From NCBI RefSeq assembly GCF_017377795.1, contig NZ_JAFRDR010000004.1:186001-250000 (forward strand): a stretch of DNA of 64,000 nucleotides, in the 5' to 3' direction. The notes under the pieces were generated by a model. That model was not told the DNA's origin, did no database searches, and worked only from the letters and a program-made list of their open reading frames with translations. Positions 40,296 through 49,377 of this stretch are shown here, one piece after another (the first letter of the stretch is position 1; each line of letters opens with the position of its first letter). A program made the translations under genes and the position numbers. The stretch comes from Williamsia soli (GTDB taxonomy: Bacteria > Actinomycetota > Actinomycetes > Mycobacteriales > Mycobacteriaceae).

Positions 40296-40808
40296 TCACT
40301 GCCAGTTGTAGCTGCGTCGAAGGACGTCCGCGACGCGATCGAACTGACCGCGGGGCAAGATCGCGCCTTCGCGGCGGATCCCGTTCTCCGGGATGTCGAG
40401 GATGCGGTCGAGCCTGACGAAGCTCTCGCGATGCTCGCGATCCCAGTCGCCGGTGCCGATGCTGACCCAGTTGCTGTCGTCGCGGCGATGGCCTTGGCTC
40501 GAGAGCATCAATCCGAGCACGGTGGCGCCCTCGCGGCCGACCACCAACACGGGGCGATCCTTGCCCTGGCCGGCGTCTTCTTCGAATTCGACCCAGGTCC
40601 AGACGATCTCGCCCGGATCTGCTGCGCCGTCCAGGGCGGGGGAGTAGTCGATGCGGCGAGCCCGGTTGCCGGTGGGTGCGCTGCGCGACGGCGCGCGCGG
40701 GGCCGGTCGCTGGGATGGCGCGCTGCTCGACTTCGTCATTTCCCGGAACAGGCGGGGACCGTGTTGGCGGACCAATGACATCGCGAGCGAGGTGAATTTT
40801 CCAGCCAT
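40296..40808 (-). CDS. PemK/MazF-fold protein without an adjacent antitoxin
   Basis: 170 aa. The first 60 residues are basic and Pro/Ser-rich. The rest is a MazF-like barrel: PGEIVWTWVEFEEDAGQGKDR in part, RPVLVVGREG, and VRLDRILDIPENGIRREGAI. It is the Rv2405-like conserved protein next to lepA in mycobacteria, with no antitoxin gene on either side, so it may be a domesticated RNA-binding protein rather than a toxin. TAAGCT followed by six bases and the ATG suggests a leaderless mRNA. Confidence 0.85.
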   Translation of the reverse strand: MAGKFTSLAMSLVRQHGPRLFREMTKSSSAPSQRPAPRAPSRSAPTGNRARRIDYSPALDGAADPGEIVWTWVEFEEDAGQGKDRPVLVVGREGATVLGLMLSSQGHRRDDSNWVSIGTGDWDREHRESFVRLDRILDIPENGIRREGAILPRGQFDRVADVLRRSYNWQ

Positions 40809-40828
40809 CCGACCAGCTTAGTGTTGCC

Positions 40829-41473
40829 CTATCCAGCGATCCCGAAGAACTCGATGGCGGCGTCGGCGGTCAGCACCGGTGACCCGGATCGGTCGGGCTT
40901 GAGGTCGTGGCCGACCTTCGGCAGGTCGATCAGACGGGTTGGCGCCTCGATGAGGGCGAGTGCGGCGGTCAACTCCTCGGTGGAGCCGAACGGATCGCTG
41001 ACCCCGTGCACCACCAGCGTCGGACGAGTGATCGACGGCAGATGTTCGGTGCGCAAGCGGTCGGGTTTGCCGGGTGGGTGCAGCGGATACGACGTGAGCA
41101 GCAGCCCGTCGGCGATGTCGCCGTTCTCGGCCACCGCCATCGAGGCCTGCCTGCCGCCGTAGGAGTGTCCGCCGACGATGAGCGGACCGGTTGATTCGTC
41201 ACGAAAGGCCTCACACGCCGCGACGATCCCGGCGCGATCGGCGGCGGCGCCGGACGGGCTCGGCGGCCCTTTCGGACGTTTCTGGCGGTAGGGCAGGTCA
41301 ATGCGCGCCACCGCGACACCGCGTTCGCTCAAGGCCTCCGCGATGGCCCGCAGGATTGCTGCATTGTGGTTGCTGCCGGCCCCGTGGGCCAGGACAACCA
41401 TCGCCGCGGCGGTACCGGACGGTCGATGCAGTGCCCCGACCACGCCCTCGGAGTCCCATTCGGTGACGGTCAT
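40829..41473 (-). CDS. Small alpha/beta hydrolase
   Basis: 214 aa. [17 protein letters not shown] carries the oxyanion loop, [13 protein letters not shown] the nucleophile Ser, [15 protein letters not shown] the acid, and [10 protein letters not shown] the His. It resembles the KANL3/Tex30-like dienelactone-hydrolase group. Substrate unknown. Upstream on the minus strand TAGCGT then six bases to the ATG, again a leaderless pattern. Just upstream of the PemK-like gene on the same strand. Confidence 0.9.
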   Translation of the reverse strand: MTVTEWDSEGVVGALHRPSGTAAAMVVLAHGAGSNHNAAILRAIAEALSERGVAVARIDLPYRQKRPKGPPSPSGAAADRAGIVAACEAFRDESTGPLIVGGHSYGGRQASMAVAENGDIADGLLLTSYPLHPPGKPDRLRTEHLPSITRPTLVVHGVSDPFGSTEELTAALALIEAPTRLIDLPKVGHDLKPDRSGSPVLTADAAIEFFGIAG

Positions 41474-41563
41474 GTTCTCACGCTAACCGGTGTCCGGACG
41501 CACCGAATGGCAGTCGGGGGCCCGGGTCATGAGAAACTGGGGGTCACGCGTTCCACACGAGGA

Positions 41564-43417
41564 GTGAGTTCAATTCCCAGGCTTTCCGATACCACGTTCA
41601 CTGATCCGGCCAAGATCAGGAACTTTTGCATCATCGCCCACATCGATCACGGCAAATCGACGTTGGCCGATCGGATGCTCCAGGTCACCGGGGTGGTCGA
41701 AGGTCGAGACATGCGCGCTCAATACCTCGACCGCATGGACATCGAGCGCGAACGCGGCATCACGATCAAGGCGCAGAACGTCCGGCTGCCGTGGAACGTC
41801 GACGGCACCGACTATGTGATGCACCTGATCGACACCCCCGGACACGTCGACTTCACCTACGAGGTGTCGCGTGCTCTCGAGGCGTGTGAGGGCGCGGTGT
41901 TGCTGGTGGACGCTGCCCAGGGCATCGAGGCCCAGACCTTGGCCAACCTGTACCTGGCCCTGGACAAGGACCTGACGATCATCCCGGTCCTCAACAAGAT
42001 CGACCTGCCCGCCGCAGACCCCGACCGCTACGCCGCGGAGATCGCGCACATCATCGGCTGTGAACCCGGCGACGTCCTGCGGGTGTCGGGTAAGACCGGT
42101 GTCGGCGTCACCGAACTGCTCGACGAAGTGGTCCGGCTCATCCCTCCGCCGGTCGGCGACTCAGACGCCCCGGCGCGCGCGATGATCTTCGACTCCGTCT
42201 ACGACACGTACCGGGGCGTGGTCACCTACGTCCGCGTCGTCGACGGAAAGATCGTGCCGCGCGAGAAGATCAAGATGATGTCGACCGGAACAACCCACGA
42301 GTTGCTCGAGGTGGGCATCGTCTCACCCGACCCGAAGCCCTCGAAAGGCCTCGGTGTCGGCGAGGTCGGCTATCTCATCACCGGTGTCAAAGACGTTCGT
42401 CAGTCGAAGGTCGGTGACACGATCACGCTGGCGAAGAACGGTGCCGTCGAACCGTTGACCGGCTATCGCGAACCGCGTCCGATGGTCTACTCCGGTTTGT
42501 ACCCGGTGGACGGTTCCGACTACCCGGTGCTGCGCGAAGCGCTGGACAAGCTCCAGCTCAACGACGCCGCACTGGCGTACGAGCCGGAGACGTCGGTGGC
42601 TCTCGGGTTCGGCTTCCGCTGCGGATTCCTGGGTCTGTTGCACATGGAGATCAGCCGGGAACGGCTCGAGCGCGAGTTCGGGCTCAACCTGATCTCCACC
42701 GCCCCGAACGTGGTGTACCGGGTGGAGATGGAAGACGGCGCCGAGCACGTGGTGACCAACCCGTCGGACTGGCCAGAGGGCAAGGCTCGCAACATCTACG
42801 AGCCCATCGTGAAGACGACCGTCATCGCGCCCAGCGAGTTCGTCGGTTCGATCATGGAGCTGTGCCAGTCCCGCCGCGGTGAACTCGGCGGAATGGACTA
42901 CCTCTCCGAGACGCGCGTCGAATTGCGGTACACGCTGCCGATGGCCGAGATCATCTTCGACTTCTTCGACTCGTTGAAGTCCCGCACCCGCGGTTACGCC
43001 AGCCTCGACTACGAGGAGGCGGGTGAACAGATCTCGAACCTGGTGAAGGTCGACATCCTGCTGCAGGGCGAGGCGGTGGACGCGTTCAGTGCCATCGTCC
43101 ACAAAGACGGCGCCGCCGGCTACGCCAACAAGATGACGACCAAGCTCAAAGAGCTGATCCCGCGCCAGCAGTTCGAGGTGCCGATCCAGGCCGCCATCGG
43201 GTCGAAGATCATCGCCCGCGAGAACATCCGCGCGATCCGCAAGGACGTACTCGCCAAGTGCTACGGCGGCGACATCAGCCGTAAGCGCAAACTGCTCGAG
43301 AAGCAGAAGGAAGGCAAGAAGCGGATGAAGACGATCGGCCGCGTGGAGGTCCCTCAGGAGGCCTTCGTCGCAGCGTTGTCGTCCGATGCTGCCAGCGACA
43401 AGCCGAAAGGCAAGTAG
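41564..43417 (+). CDS. lepA: Elongation factor 4 (LepA)
   Basis: 617 aa, typical length. It is a translational GTPase that helps initiation and back-translocation. G1 is [16 protein letters not shown]2 [14 protein letters not shown]3 [13 protein letters not shown]4 [12 protein letters not shown]. The LepA-specific C-terminus includes [20 protein letters not shown]. The frame is open far upstream, but the GTG at 41564 gives the family start. Confidence 0.98.
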   Translation: MSSIPRLSDTTFTDPAKIRNFCIIAHIDHGKSTLADRMLQVTGVVEGRDMRAQYLDRMDIERERGITIKAQNVRLPWNVDGTDYVMHLIDTPGHVDFTYEVSRALEACEGAVLLVDAAQGIEAQTLANLYLALDKDLTIIPVLNKIDLPAADPDRYAAEIAHIIGCEPGDVLRVSGKTGVGVTELLDEVVRLIPPPVGDSDAPARAMIFDSVYDTYRGVVTYVRVVDGKIVPREKIKMMSTGTTHELLEVGIVSPDPKPSKGLGVGEVGYLITGVKDVRQSKVGDTITLAKNGAVEPLTGYREPRPMVYSGLYPVDGSDYPVLREALDKLQLNDAALAYEPETSVALGFGFRCGFLGLLHMEISRERLEREFGLNLISTAPNVVYRVEMEDGAEHVVTNPSDWPEGKARNIYEPIVKTTVIAPSEFVGSIMELCQSRRGELGGMDYLSETRVELRYTLPMAEIIFDFFDSLKSRTRGYASLDYEEAGEQISNLVKVDILLQGEAVDAFSAIVHKDGAAGYANKMTTKLKELIPRQQFEVPIQAAIGSKIIARENIRAIRKDVLAKCYGGDISRKRKLLEKQKEGKKRMKTIGRVEVPQEAFVAALSSDAASDKPKGK

Positions 43418-43436
43418 CGCAACTAGGATCGAGGCC

Positions 43437-45467
43437 ATGTCTTCGAACCCGGTTCTCGCCCCGAGCCCGCATCTGCACGGTCTGCCTGATTTCCCGTCGA
43501 TCAGGGATGACGATTTCCTGCCGGCCTTCGACGAGGCGATGGCCGCGCACCTGCGGGAGATCGAGAAGATCGCGGGGGACAAGGCCCAGCCCACTTTCGC
43601 GAACACCATCGAGGCGCTCGAGACCAGCGGTCAGTTGCTCGCGCGGGCGGCCGGCACCTTCTTCAACCTCAGTGGCGCTGACACCAACCCGGAGCGCAAC
43701 GCGATCTCCACGGTGCTCGCGCCGAAGTTGACTGCGCACGGCAACACCATCGCGCTGCATCCGGGGTTGTTCGCCCGGATCAACACGCTGTTCGAGAACA
43801 GGGAATCGCTCGACCTCGACGAGCCGTCCCTGCGGTTGCTCGAGAAGCGGCACCGGGGATCGATTCGCGCGGGCGCCGGCCTCGACGCCGCGGGCCAGGT
43901 CCGGATGAGGGAGATCTCCGAACGACTGGCGACGCTGACCACCGCATTCGGGCAACGGATCCTCGACGACAGCAACGACTCGGCGGTCTTCGTCGACGAC
44001 GTGGACAAGCTCGCCGGGCTCTCGTCCGGGCAGATCGCCGCCGCGCGCCGCTCGGCGACCGAAGCGGGGCACGACACCGGGTATCTGCTCGCCATCGAAT
44101 TGCCGACGAGTCAATCCACCGTGGCGTCGCTCGAAGACCCGGAAACGCGTCGACGAGTGTTCGACGCTTCGGTGAACCGTTGTGCGCGAGGCGGTCCGAA
44201 CGACACCCGGGAAATGGTCCTCGAGATCGTCCGGCTCCGCGCCGAACGTGCCCGGCTGCTCGGTTATCGCGATCACGCCGAGTTCGTCATCGCCGAGGAG
44301 ACCGCGCCGAGCCCGGAAGCGGTCGAAGATCTGTTGACCGACTTGATGTCGTCGGCGATGCGTGCCGGTGGCCGTGAACTGACCCGTCTCGCGAAGGACG
44401 TCGGTACGGACATCGGGCCGTCCGACCTCACGTACTGGCTGGCCAAGGACGAGCAGCAACGCTCAGCGGTCCCGCTGGGTGGATTCTCCGACTACCTCGA
44501 ACTCGACGCGGTGCTCACCCAGGGTGTGTTCTTCGCCGCCGGTCAGCTCTACGGCCTACGGTTCGTCGAGCGTTCAGGTCTACCGACCTATCACCCGGAT
44601 GTCCGCGCGTGGGAGGTTTTCGATCGGTCAGACGCGTCCATCGGCCTGTTCCTCGGTGACTTCTTCGCCAGACCCAGCAAACGGGGCGGGGCATGGATGA
44701 ACAACTTCATCGACCAGAGTCTGCTGCTCAAGACCAGACCCGTCATCGTCAACGTTCTCAATCTCACGAAACCCGAAGCAGGACAACCGTGTCTGCTCAC
44801 CATGGACCAGCTGACAACCCTGTTCCACGAATTTGGTCATGCCCTGCACGGACTCCTGTCCACCGTGCGCTATCCCTCGCAGTCCGGGACTTCGGTGCCC
44901 CGCGACTTCGTCGAATTCCCGTCGCAGGTGAACGAGATGTGGGCGCTGCACCCGAAGGTGTTGCAGCAGTACGCCAAACACCATGAGACCGGCGCCCCGA
45001 TTCCGCAGGAACTGGCGGATGCCGCCCGTGCCAACGCCGATGTGGAGTCCGCTCACGGCACCATCGAGTATCTGGCGGCGGCGATCCTCGACATGGCCTG
45101 GCACCGTGTCACGGTCGAGGACGACATCACCGACGTCGAAGCCTTCGAAAAAGCCGCTCTGACCAAGGCGGGCGCCGCAGCAGACCTGATCCCACCGCGG
45201 TACCGCAGCTCGTACTTCAATCACATCTTCGGGGGTGGGTATTCGGCCGGGTACTACTCGTACATCTGGTCCGAGGTCCTCGACGCGGAAACCGAACAGT
45301 GGTTCCTCACCGGTGGCGGCTTGTCGGCAGAACTCGGTCAGCGATTCGCCGAGACCACCCTGTCCCGCGGCGACAGCGTCGACCCGATCGTCGCGCATCA
45401 AGAACTGCTGGGTCGACCCGCCGAGATCGAACCCCTCCTGCGTCGCCGGGGGCTGCTGCCCACCTGA
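43437..45467 (+). CDS. M3-family metallopeptidase (peptidyl-dipeptidase Dcp-like)
   Basis: 676 aa. A zinc peptidase of the oligopeptidase A/Dcp group: the active-site motif is TLFHEFGHALHGLLS with the third ligand Glu downstream in FPSQVNEMW. The N-terminal helical region (FLPAFDEAMAAHLREIEKI) closes the cleft. There is no signal peptide, so it is cytoplasmic and degrades short peptides. The ATG at 43437 follows GATCGAGGCC and lies 20 bases after lepA. Confidence 0.95.
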   Translation: MSSNPVLAPSPHLHGLPDFPSIRDDDFLPAFDEAMAAHLREIEKIAGDKAQPTFANTIEALETSGQLLARAAGTFFNLSGADTNPERNAISTVLAPKLTAHGNTIALHPGLFARINTLFENRESLDLDEPSLRLLEKRHRGSIRAGAGLDAAGQVRMREISERLATLTTAFGQRILDDSNDSAVFVDDVDKLAGLSSGQIAAARRSATEAGHDTGYLLAIELPTSQSTVASLEDPETRRRVFDASVNRCARGGPNDTREMVLEIVRLRAERARLLGYRDHAEFVIAEETAPSPEAVEDLLTDLMSSAMRAGGRELTRLAKDVGTDIGPSDLTYWLAKDEQQRSAVPLGGFSDYLELDAVLTQGVFFAAGQLYGLRFVERSGLPTYHPDVRAWEVFDRSDASIGLFLGDFFARPSKRGGAWMNNFIDQSLLLKTRPVIVNVLNLTKPEAGQPCLLTMDQLTTLFHEFGHALHGLLSTVRYPSQSGTSVPRDFVEFPSQVNEMWALHPKVLQQYAKHHETGAPIPQELADAARANADVESAHGTIEYLAAAILDMAWHRVTVEDDITDVEAFEKAALTKAGAAADLIPPRYRSSYFNHIFGGGYSAGYYSYIWSEVLDAETEQWFLTGGGLSAELGQRFAETTLSRGDSVDPIVAHQELLGRPAEIEPLLRRRGLLPT

Positions 45468-45476
45468 TCCCGAAAG

Positions 45477-45532
45477 TGGGGCCTTTTGGCGAGCAAAAGC
45501 CCTGGTGGGCGTCGCCAAAAGGCCCCATTTTT
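45477..45532 (+). terminator. Large perfect stem-loop terminator
   Basis: TGGGGCCTTTTGGCGA (45477-45492) is the exact complement of 45512-45527, with a 19-base loop, followed by TTTTT. The 16-bp stem starts 9 bases after the peptidase stop and sits between convergent genes, so it can also stop GH15 transcripts. Confidence 0.92.
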
Positions 45533-45544
45533 GGGGGCGGGCAG

Positions 45545-47557
45545 TCAGTTGGCCGGGATGAAGGTGCTGTGCCCCTGAGCTTCTTCGGCGCGGATCACGT
45601 GCATGACCGCGTTGATCAAGGCCAGGTGGGTGAACGCCTGAGGAAAGTTCCCCAGGTGGCGACCGGTGTGCGGTTCGATTTCCTCGGCGTAGAGTTTGAG
45701 CGGGCTGGCGAACGACAGCAACCGTTCGCACAGCACCTTGGCGCGGGGCAGTTCCCCGATCTCGACCAGCGCGGAGACCAACCAGAACGAACAGATCGTG
45801 AACGTACCCTCCTCGCCGGAGAGCCCGTCGTCGGTCTCTTCCACTCGGTAACGCAGGACGAGGCCGTCCTCGCTGAGTTCGTCGGCGATCGCGAGGACGG
45901 TGTTGCGGACGCGCGGATCCTCGGCCGGGAGGAACCGTAGGAGAGGTACGAGCAGTAGCGAGGCGTCGAGAGCGTCGCTGCCGTAGCGCTGGGTGAAGAT
46001 GCCGCGATCGTTGACCCCGAACTCGAGGATGTCGGCCTTGATCTCCTCGGCGATCTCGGTCCACTGGAATACGTAGGATTTCTCGCCGTGGATGGCGGCC
46101 AGCTTGGCACCGCGGTCGAGCGCGATCCAGCACATGACCTTCGACGAGGTGAAGTGCTGGGGCTCGCCGCGTACTTCCCAGATGCCGCGGTCGGGCTGGC
46201 GCCAATGCTTGATCGCTTCTTCGACCTGAGCCTTGAGGACAGGCCAGAGGGTCTCCGACACCGTCTCCGTGGCTTTGGTGTTGAGGTACACCGAGTCGAG
46301 CATGGTGCCCCAGATGTCGTGTTGCTGTTGGTCGTAGGCGCCGTTGCCGATACGCACCGGACGCGCGCCGTCGTAGCCGGAGAGGTGGTTGAGCTCGGAT
46401 TCCTCGAGTGTGCGCTCGCCGCCCACGCCGTACATGACCTGCAGCGGATGGTGTTCGCCGTTGTTCGCGCCGGAGACGTCGGCGATGAACGAGAAGAAGT
46501 CGCTCGCCTCACGGTCGAGTCCGAGGGTGTACAGGCCCCACAATGCGAAGGTGGAGTCGCGCACCCAGGCGTAGCGGTAGTCCCAGTTGCGTTCACCGTG
46601 GGGAGTTTCCGGCAATGATGTCGTCGCGGCCGCGAGCAGGGCACCGGTCGGGGAGTAGGTGAGGCCTTTCAGGGTGAGGGCGCTGCGCTGCAGATAGTTG
46701 CGCCACGGGTGGTCGGGGAACCGGCCGACGTTGATCCACTGACGCCATGACTCGGACGTCTCCCACATCATCTGGGCTGCTTCGGCCCAGTCCTGCGGGG
46801 CGGCAGGGCTTCCCCAGCTCATCGCGACGAATTCGTTGTCGCCCTCGACCATTCGAGTACGCGCCCGCGCTTCGCGGCCCTCCAGTCCGAGTTTGAGGCT
46901 GGTGGTCAACCGGAGTGACTGGGCGTCGCCCTTCACTCCGGTGGCGGTCGCGACCGCCTCGCCGTACGCCGGACCCGAGTATTCCCATTTGGTGCCGCCC
47001 TTGTGGTAGTCGAAGGCCGGCTCGCAACTGAGTGCCAGTTCGACGGTGCCGTTCACACAGCGCACCGTCCGGAGCAGGATGTGTTTGGCGTCCCAATCCG
47101 TCGGGGTGCGGCGGTGCGTGCGTGATCGCGCCTCGTTGTCATGCCAGGGACCCATCACGAGTGCATCGCGAACGATCAGCCACCCGGTGTCGGTCTGCCA
47201 GGTGGTCTCGACCATCAGGCTGCCGGGCAGGTAACGACGGTCGACCGGGACGTTGACCCCGTACGGCGCCAGCTTGAAGTGACCGGCACTGCGATCGAGG
47301 ACGGCTCCGAAGACGCTCGGCGAATCGGGGCGGGGGACACACATCCACTCGACCGAACCGTTGCGGGCGATCAGGCAATTGCACTCGCAGTCGGAGAGGA
47401 ACGCATAGTCACCGATGGGTGGAAAGGCGTTTTGTGCCACCGGTGGCGCCGACGCCGGCGACGGGCTGTTCAACGGTGAGTTGCCGCCGTGAGACGCTGT
47501 TCTCGGTCTGGTGGCGGTGAGGTCAGAGTTGCTGCTGCCCTCGGATGTGGTTGTCAT
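45545..47557 (-). CDS. Glycoside hydrolase family 15 protein (trehalase/glucoamylase type)
   Basis: About 671 aa. The N-terminal beta-sandwich (GDYAFLSDCECNCLIARNGS in part) is followed by an alpha/alpha barrel with NWDYRYAWVRDSTFALWGLY and the acid-containing segments WEVRGEPQHFTSSKVMCW and YRVEETDDGLSGEEGTF. In mycobacteria the gene next to lepA (Rv2402) is a GH15 trehalase, so trehalose is the likely substrate; alpha-glucans cannot be excluded. The ATG at 47557 (MTTTSEGSS) is preferred to the upstream ATG at 47620. Confidence 0.9.
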   Translation of the reverse strand: MTTTSEGSSNSDLTATRPRTASHGGNSPLNSPSPASAPPVAQNAFPPIGDYAFLSDCECNCLIARNGSVEWMCVPRPDSPSVFGAVLDRSAGHFKLAPYGVNVPVDRRYLPGSLMVETTWQTDTGWLIVRDALVMGPWHDNEARSRTHRRTPTDWDAKHILLRTVRCVNGTVELALSCEPAFDYHKGGTKWEYSGPAYGEAVATATGVKGDAQSLRLTTSLKLGLEGREARARTRMVEGDNEFVAMSWGSPAAPQDWAEAAQMMWETSESWRQWINVGRFPDHPWRNYLQRSALTLKGLTYSPTGALLAAATTSLPETPHGERNWDYRYAWVRDSTFALWGLYTLGLDREASDFFSFIADVSGANNGEHHPLQVMYGVGGERTLEESELNHLSGYDGARPVRIGNGAYDQQQHDIWGTMLDSVYLNTKATETVSETLWPVLKAQVEEAIKHWRQPDRGIWEVRGEPQHFTSSKVMCWIALDRGAKLAAIHGEKSYVFQWTEIAEEIKADILEFGVNDRGIFTQRYGSDALDASLLLVPLLRFLPAEDPRVRNTVLAIADELSEDGLVLRYRVEETDDGLSGEEGTFTICSFWLVSALVEIGELPRAKVLCERLLSFASPLKLYAEEIEPHTGRHLGNFPQAFTHLALINAVMHVIRAEEAQGHSTFIPAN

Positions 47558-47691
47558 GGATCTATCATGCTGTCGGGCGATGCCGTCTGCCACCGATGCG
47601 ACGATTCTCGTCACAGTCATTTTCCGGCGATGGGGCGGCCAGGTCAGCGCGGTGGAGGATTTTGAATCACTGTGAACAAAAGTCTAGGCGG

Positions 47692-47697
47692 TAGGGT
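47692..47697 (+). promoter_or_regulatory. TAGGGT -10 box of a leaderless transcript
   Basis: TAGGGT lies six bases before the GTG at 47704, with no separate ribosome site. The transcript would carry the two small membrane-protein genes. Confidence 0.5.
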
Positions 47698-47703
47698 GAC
47701 GGA

Positions 47704-47904
47704 GTGGATGAAGTGACCCGCTGGTGGGACGGCGTCGAGGAATGGTTGACGTCGTTGTCCTTCGTTCCACAGATCCTGGTGTCCGCCGCGATCGTCGTAC
47801 CACTTGCCGTCGGACTTTCGTATCTGATGAACCTCCTGGTAGACGGCTCGTTCCGGCTCCTGGACCGCCGTGAATCCGCCGACGTCGACCCCGGAGAACA
47901 GTGA
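47704..47904 (+). CDS. Small single-span membrane protein (66 aa)
   Basis: 66 aa. An amphipathic Trp-containing start (VTRWWDGVEEWLTSL) is followed by one membrane span (ILVSAAIVVPLAVGLSYL) and an acidic tail. Its place between the GH15 gene and subI matches Rv2401 in M. tuberculosis. Function unknown. GTG start. The stop shares a base with the next ATG (TGATG), so the two are coupled. Confidence 0.75.
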   Translation: MDEVTRWWDGVEEWLTSLSFVPQILVSAAIVVPLAVGLSYLMNLLVDGSFRLLDRRESADVDPGEQ

Positions 47905-47981
47905 TGCCCCGCTCTAAGGTGACCGTGGCGTTGATCGCACTGATCGTGCTTGTCGTCGTGGCCTGGTTGTTGCTGCGCTGA
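47904..47981 (+). CDS. Micro-membrane protein (25 aa)
   Basis: A 25-codon frame starting MPRSKVTVALIALIVLVV and ending WLLLR: three basic residues and then one hydrophobic span. It starts within the stop of the 66-aa membrane protein gene. Position and size match Rv2401A of M. tuberculosis. Too short for most gene finders, but coupling and composition support it. It may act with the 66-aa protein. Confidence 0.65.
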   Translation: MPRSKVTVALIALIVLVVVAWLLLR

Positions 47982-48034
47982 ATGCGACGTGAGCAAGACC
48001 TCACTAGCTACGTTCTGACCCGAATTTCAGCTGC

Positions 48035-48040
48035 TAATGT
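48035..48040 (+). promoter_or_regulatory. -10 box of the cys operon leader
   Basis: TAATGT is seven bases before the ATG at 48048, with a TTCTGA at 48013-48018 in -35 position (16-base spacer). The transcript would begin at or beside the leader ATG and run into subI. Confidence 0.55.
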
Positions 48041-48047
48041 TCCGCCT

Positions 48048-48137
48048 ATGTCAGCACCCGGCGGTTACCGCGTGCGCCACACCCTGGCGCTGTTCGCGGT
48101 CGAGTATCGCTGCGTTTTTGACGTTCTGTGTCGCTGA
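48048..48137 (+). CDS. Candidate leaderless cysteine leader peptide upstream of subI
   Basis: A 29-codon frame, MSAPGGYRVRHTLALFAVEY then RCVFDVLCR and stop. Cys occurs at 22 and at the next-to-last codon 28. The ATG follows a -10 box by seven bases, so it is likely leaderless. Short Cys-containing leaderless frames upstream of sulfur-assimilation genes act as cysteine attenuators in mycobacteria. Its stop codon lies inside the left arm of a hairpin. The coding status is inferred, not shown. Confidence 0.6.
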   Translation: MSAPGGYRVRHTLALFAVEYRCVFDVLCR

Positions 48138-48176
48138 TCGACATTCTCGCGGGCTTCTTTACTGCCGCCGATCAGC
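48133..48176 (+). promoter_or_regulatory. Hairpin overlapping the leader stop codon (attenuator candidate)
   Basis: GCTGATCG (48133-48140) pairs perfectly with CGATCAGC (48169-48176); loop 28 bases. The TGA of the leader peptide is inside the left arm. A ribosome stalled at Cys28 would cover this arm and prevent folding, linking Cys-tRNA shortage to subI-cysTWA expression. Confidence 0.5.
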
Positions 48177-48228
48177 ATCCAAAGATTCTGGCCTGACTCT
48201 GACGTGAACAAAACTAGGGGACACAACC

Positions 48229-49377
48229 GTGCTTTTTCGATCAGCTCGATCTGCGCCGCGGAAGCGAGGGCGGAGCCGACCAGGAAGATCCGCCGCCGCT
48301 TCGATCATCGTTCTCGCCGTCTCCGCGCTGGTGCTGTCCGGCTGCGGCGGCGGCTCCACCGATGAGCCCGGCGGCCAGGACATCTCCAGTGGTTCCAAGC
48401 ACCTGAACCTGTACGCGTACGCGGTGCCGAAGATCGGCTACGACGAGATCATCCCGGCGTTCCGCGACACCGAGGAAGGCAAGGACATCGGCTTCGCCGC
48501 GTCCTACGGCGCGTCCGGTGATCAGTCTCGCAAGGTCGCGCGCCGTGTTCCTGCCGACGTCGTCAACTTCTCGGTGGCTCCCGACGTCACTCGCCTGGTG
48601 AAAGCAGGTGTGGTGGACAAGGACTGGGCCGAGCAGTATCCGAACGGCAGTACCCCGTTCGGATCTGTCGTGGCGCTGGTCGTGCGGGAGGGCAATCCGT
48701 TGAACATCCGGACCTGGGATGACCTGCTCAAGCCGGGCATCCAGGTGGTGACCCCGAACCCCGGTAGCTCCGGCTCGGCCAAGTGGAACCTGCTCGCGCC
48801 GTTCTCCGCCAAGAGCAACGGTGGCGTCGATGAGCAGGCCGGTCTGGATTACGTGGCCGAACTGGTCCGCGACCACACCCGCATCCAACCGAAGTCGGGT
48901 CGTGAGGCGACAACCGCGTTCGAGCAGGGGCAGGGCGACGTGTTGATCAGTTATGAAAACGAAGCGATCTTCCTCAAGAACCAGAACGCGACCGCGAAAC
49001 CGGGCCAGCGGGTCGACTACGTCATCCCTCCGGAAACGTTCAAGATCGAGAACCCGGTCGCGGTGGTGAACTTCAGCAAGGAGAAGGAAGCTGCGAACGA
49101 GTTCGTCAGCTACCTCTTCACCCCTGCCGCGCAGCGGATCTGGGCGGAGCAGGGCTTCCGGCCGGTCGACGAGACCGTCATCGAGGAGACCAAGGATCTG
49201 TTCCCCGGTGAGATCGCCAAGCTGTGGACGATCAAGGAACTCGGTGCGGTGCTCGGGGAGGGCACAGCCGAGGAGAACAAGGGCAAAGACCTCAAGGGGT
49301 GGCCCGCGGTGGACAAGGCGCTGTTCGGAACATCGGGCGCCATCACGGAGATCTATGACGCCGGAGGCAAGGTATGA
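48229..49377 (+). CDS. subI: Sulfate ABC transporter substrate-binding lipoprotein
   Basis: 382 aa. A long basic start, then a hydrophobic segment ending in the lipobox LVLSGCGGG. The mature part is a sulfate/thiosulfate-binding protein: LYAYAVPKIGYDEIIPAF, FAASYGASGDQSRKVARRVP, and GSSGSAKWNLLAPFSAKSNG. It delivers sulfate to CysTWA at the membrane. The GTG at 48229 has AGGGGAC upstream. The stop overlaps the cysT start. Confidence 0.95.
   Translation: MLFRSARSAPRKRGRSRPGRSAAASIIVLAVSALVLSGCGGGSTDEPGGQDISSGSKHLNLYAYAVPKIGYDEIIPAFRDTEEGKDIGFAASYGASGDQSRKVARRVPADVVNFSVAPDVTRLVKAGVVDKDWAEQYPNGSTPFGSVVALVVREGNPLNIRTWDDLLKPGIQVVTPNPGSSGSAKWNLLAPFSAKSNGGVDEQAGLDYVAELVRDHTRIQPKSGREATTAFEQGQGDVLISYENEAIFLKNQNATAKPGQRVDYVIPPETFKIENPVAVVNFSKEKEAANEFVSYLFTPAAQRIWAEQGFRPVDETVIEETKDLFPGEIAKLWTIKELGAVLGEGTAEENKGKDLKGWPAVDKALFGTSGAITEIYDAGGKV

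Noticed and set aside
42323-43609. 428-aa minus-strand frame
   Set aside because: Shadow of lepA; composition matches antisense translation of a conserved gene.
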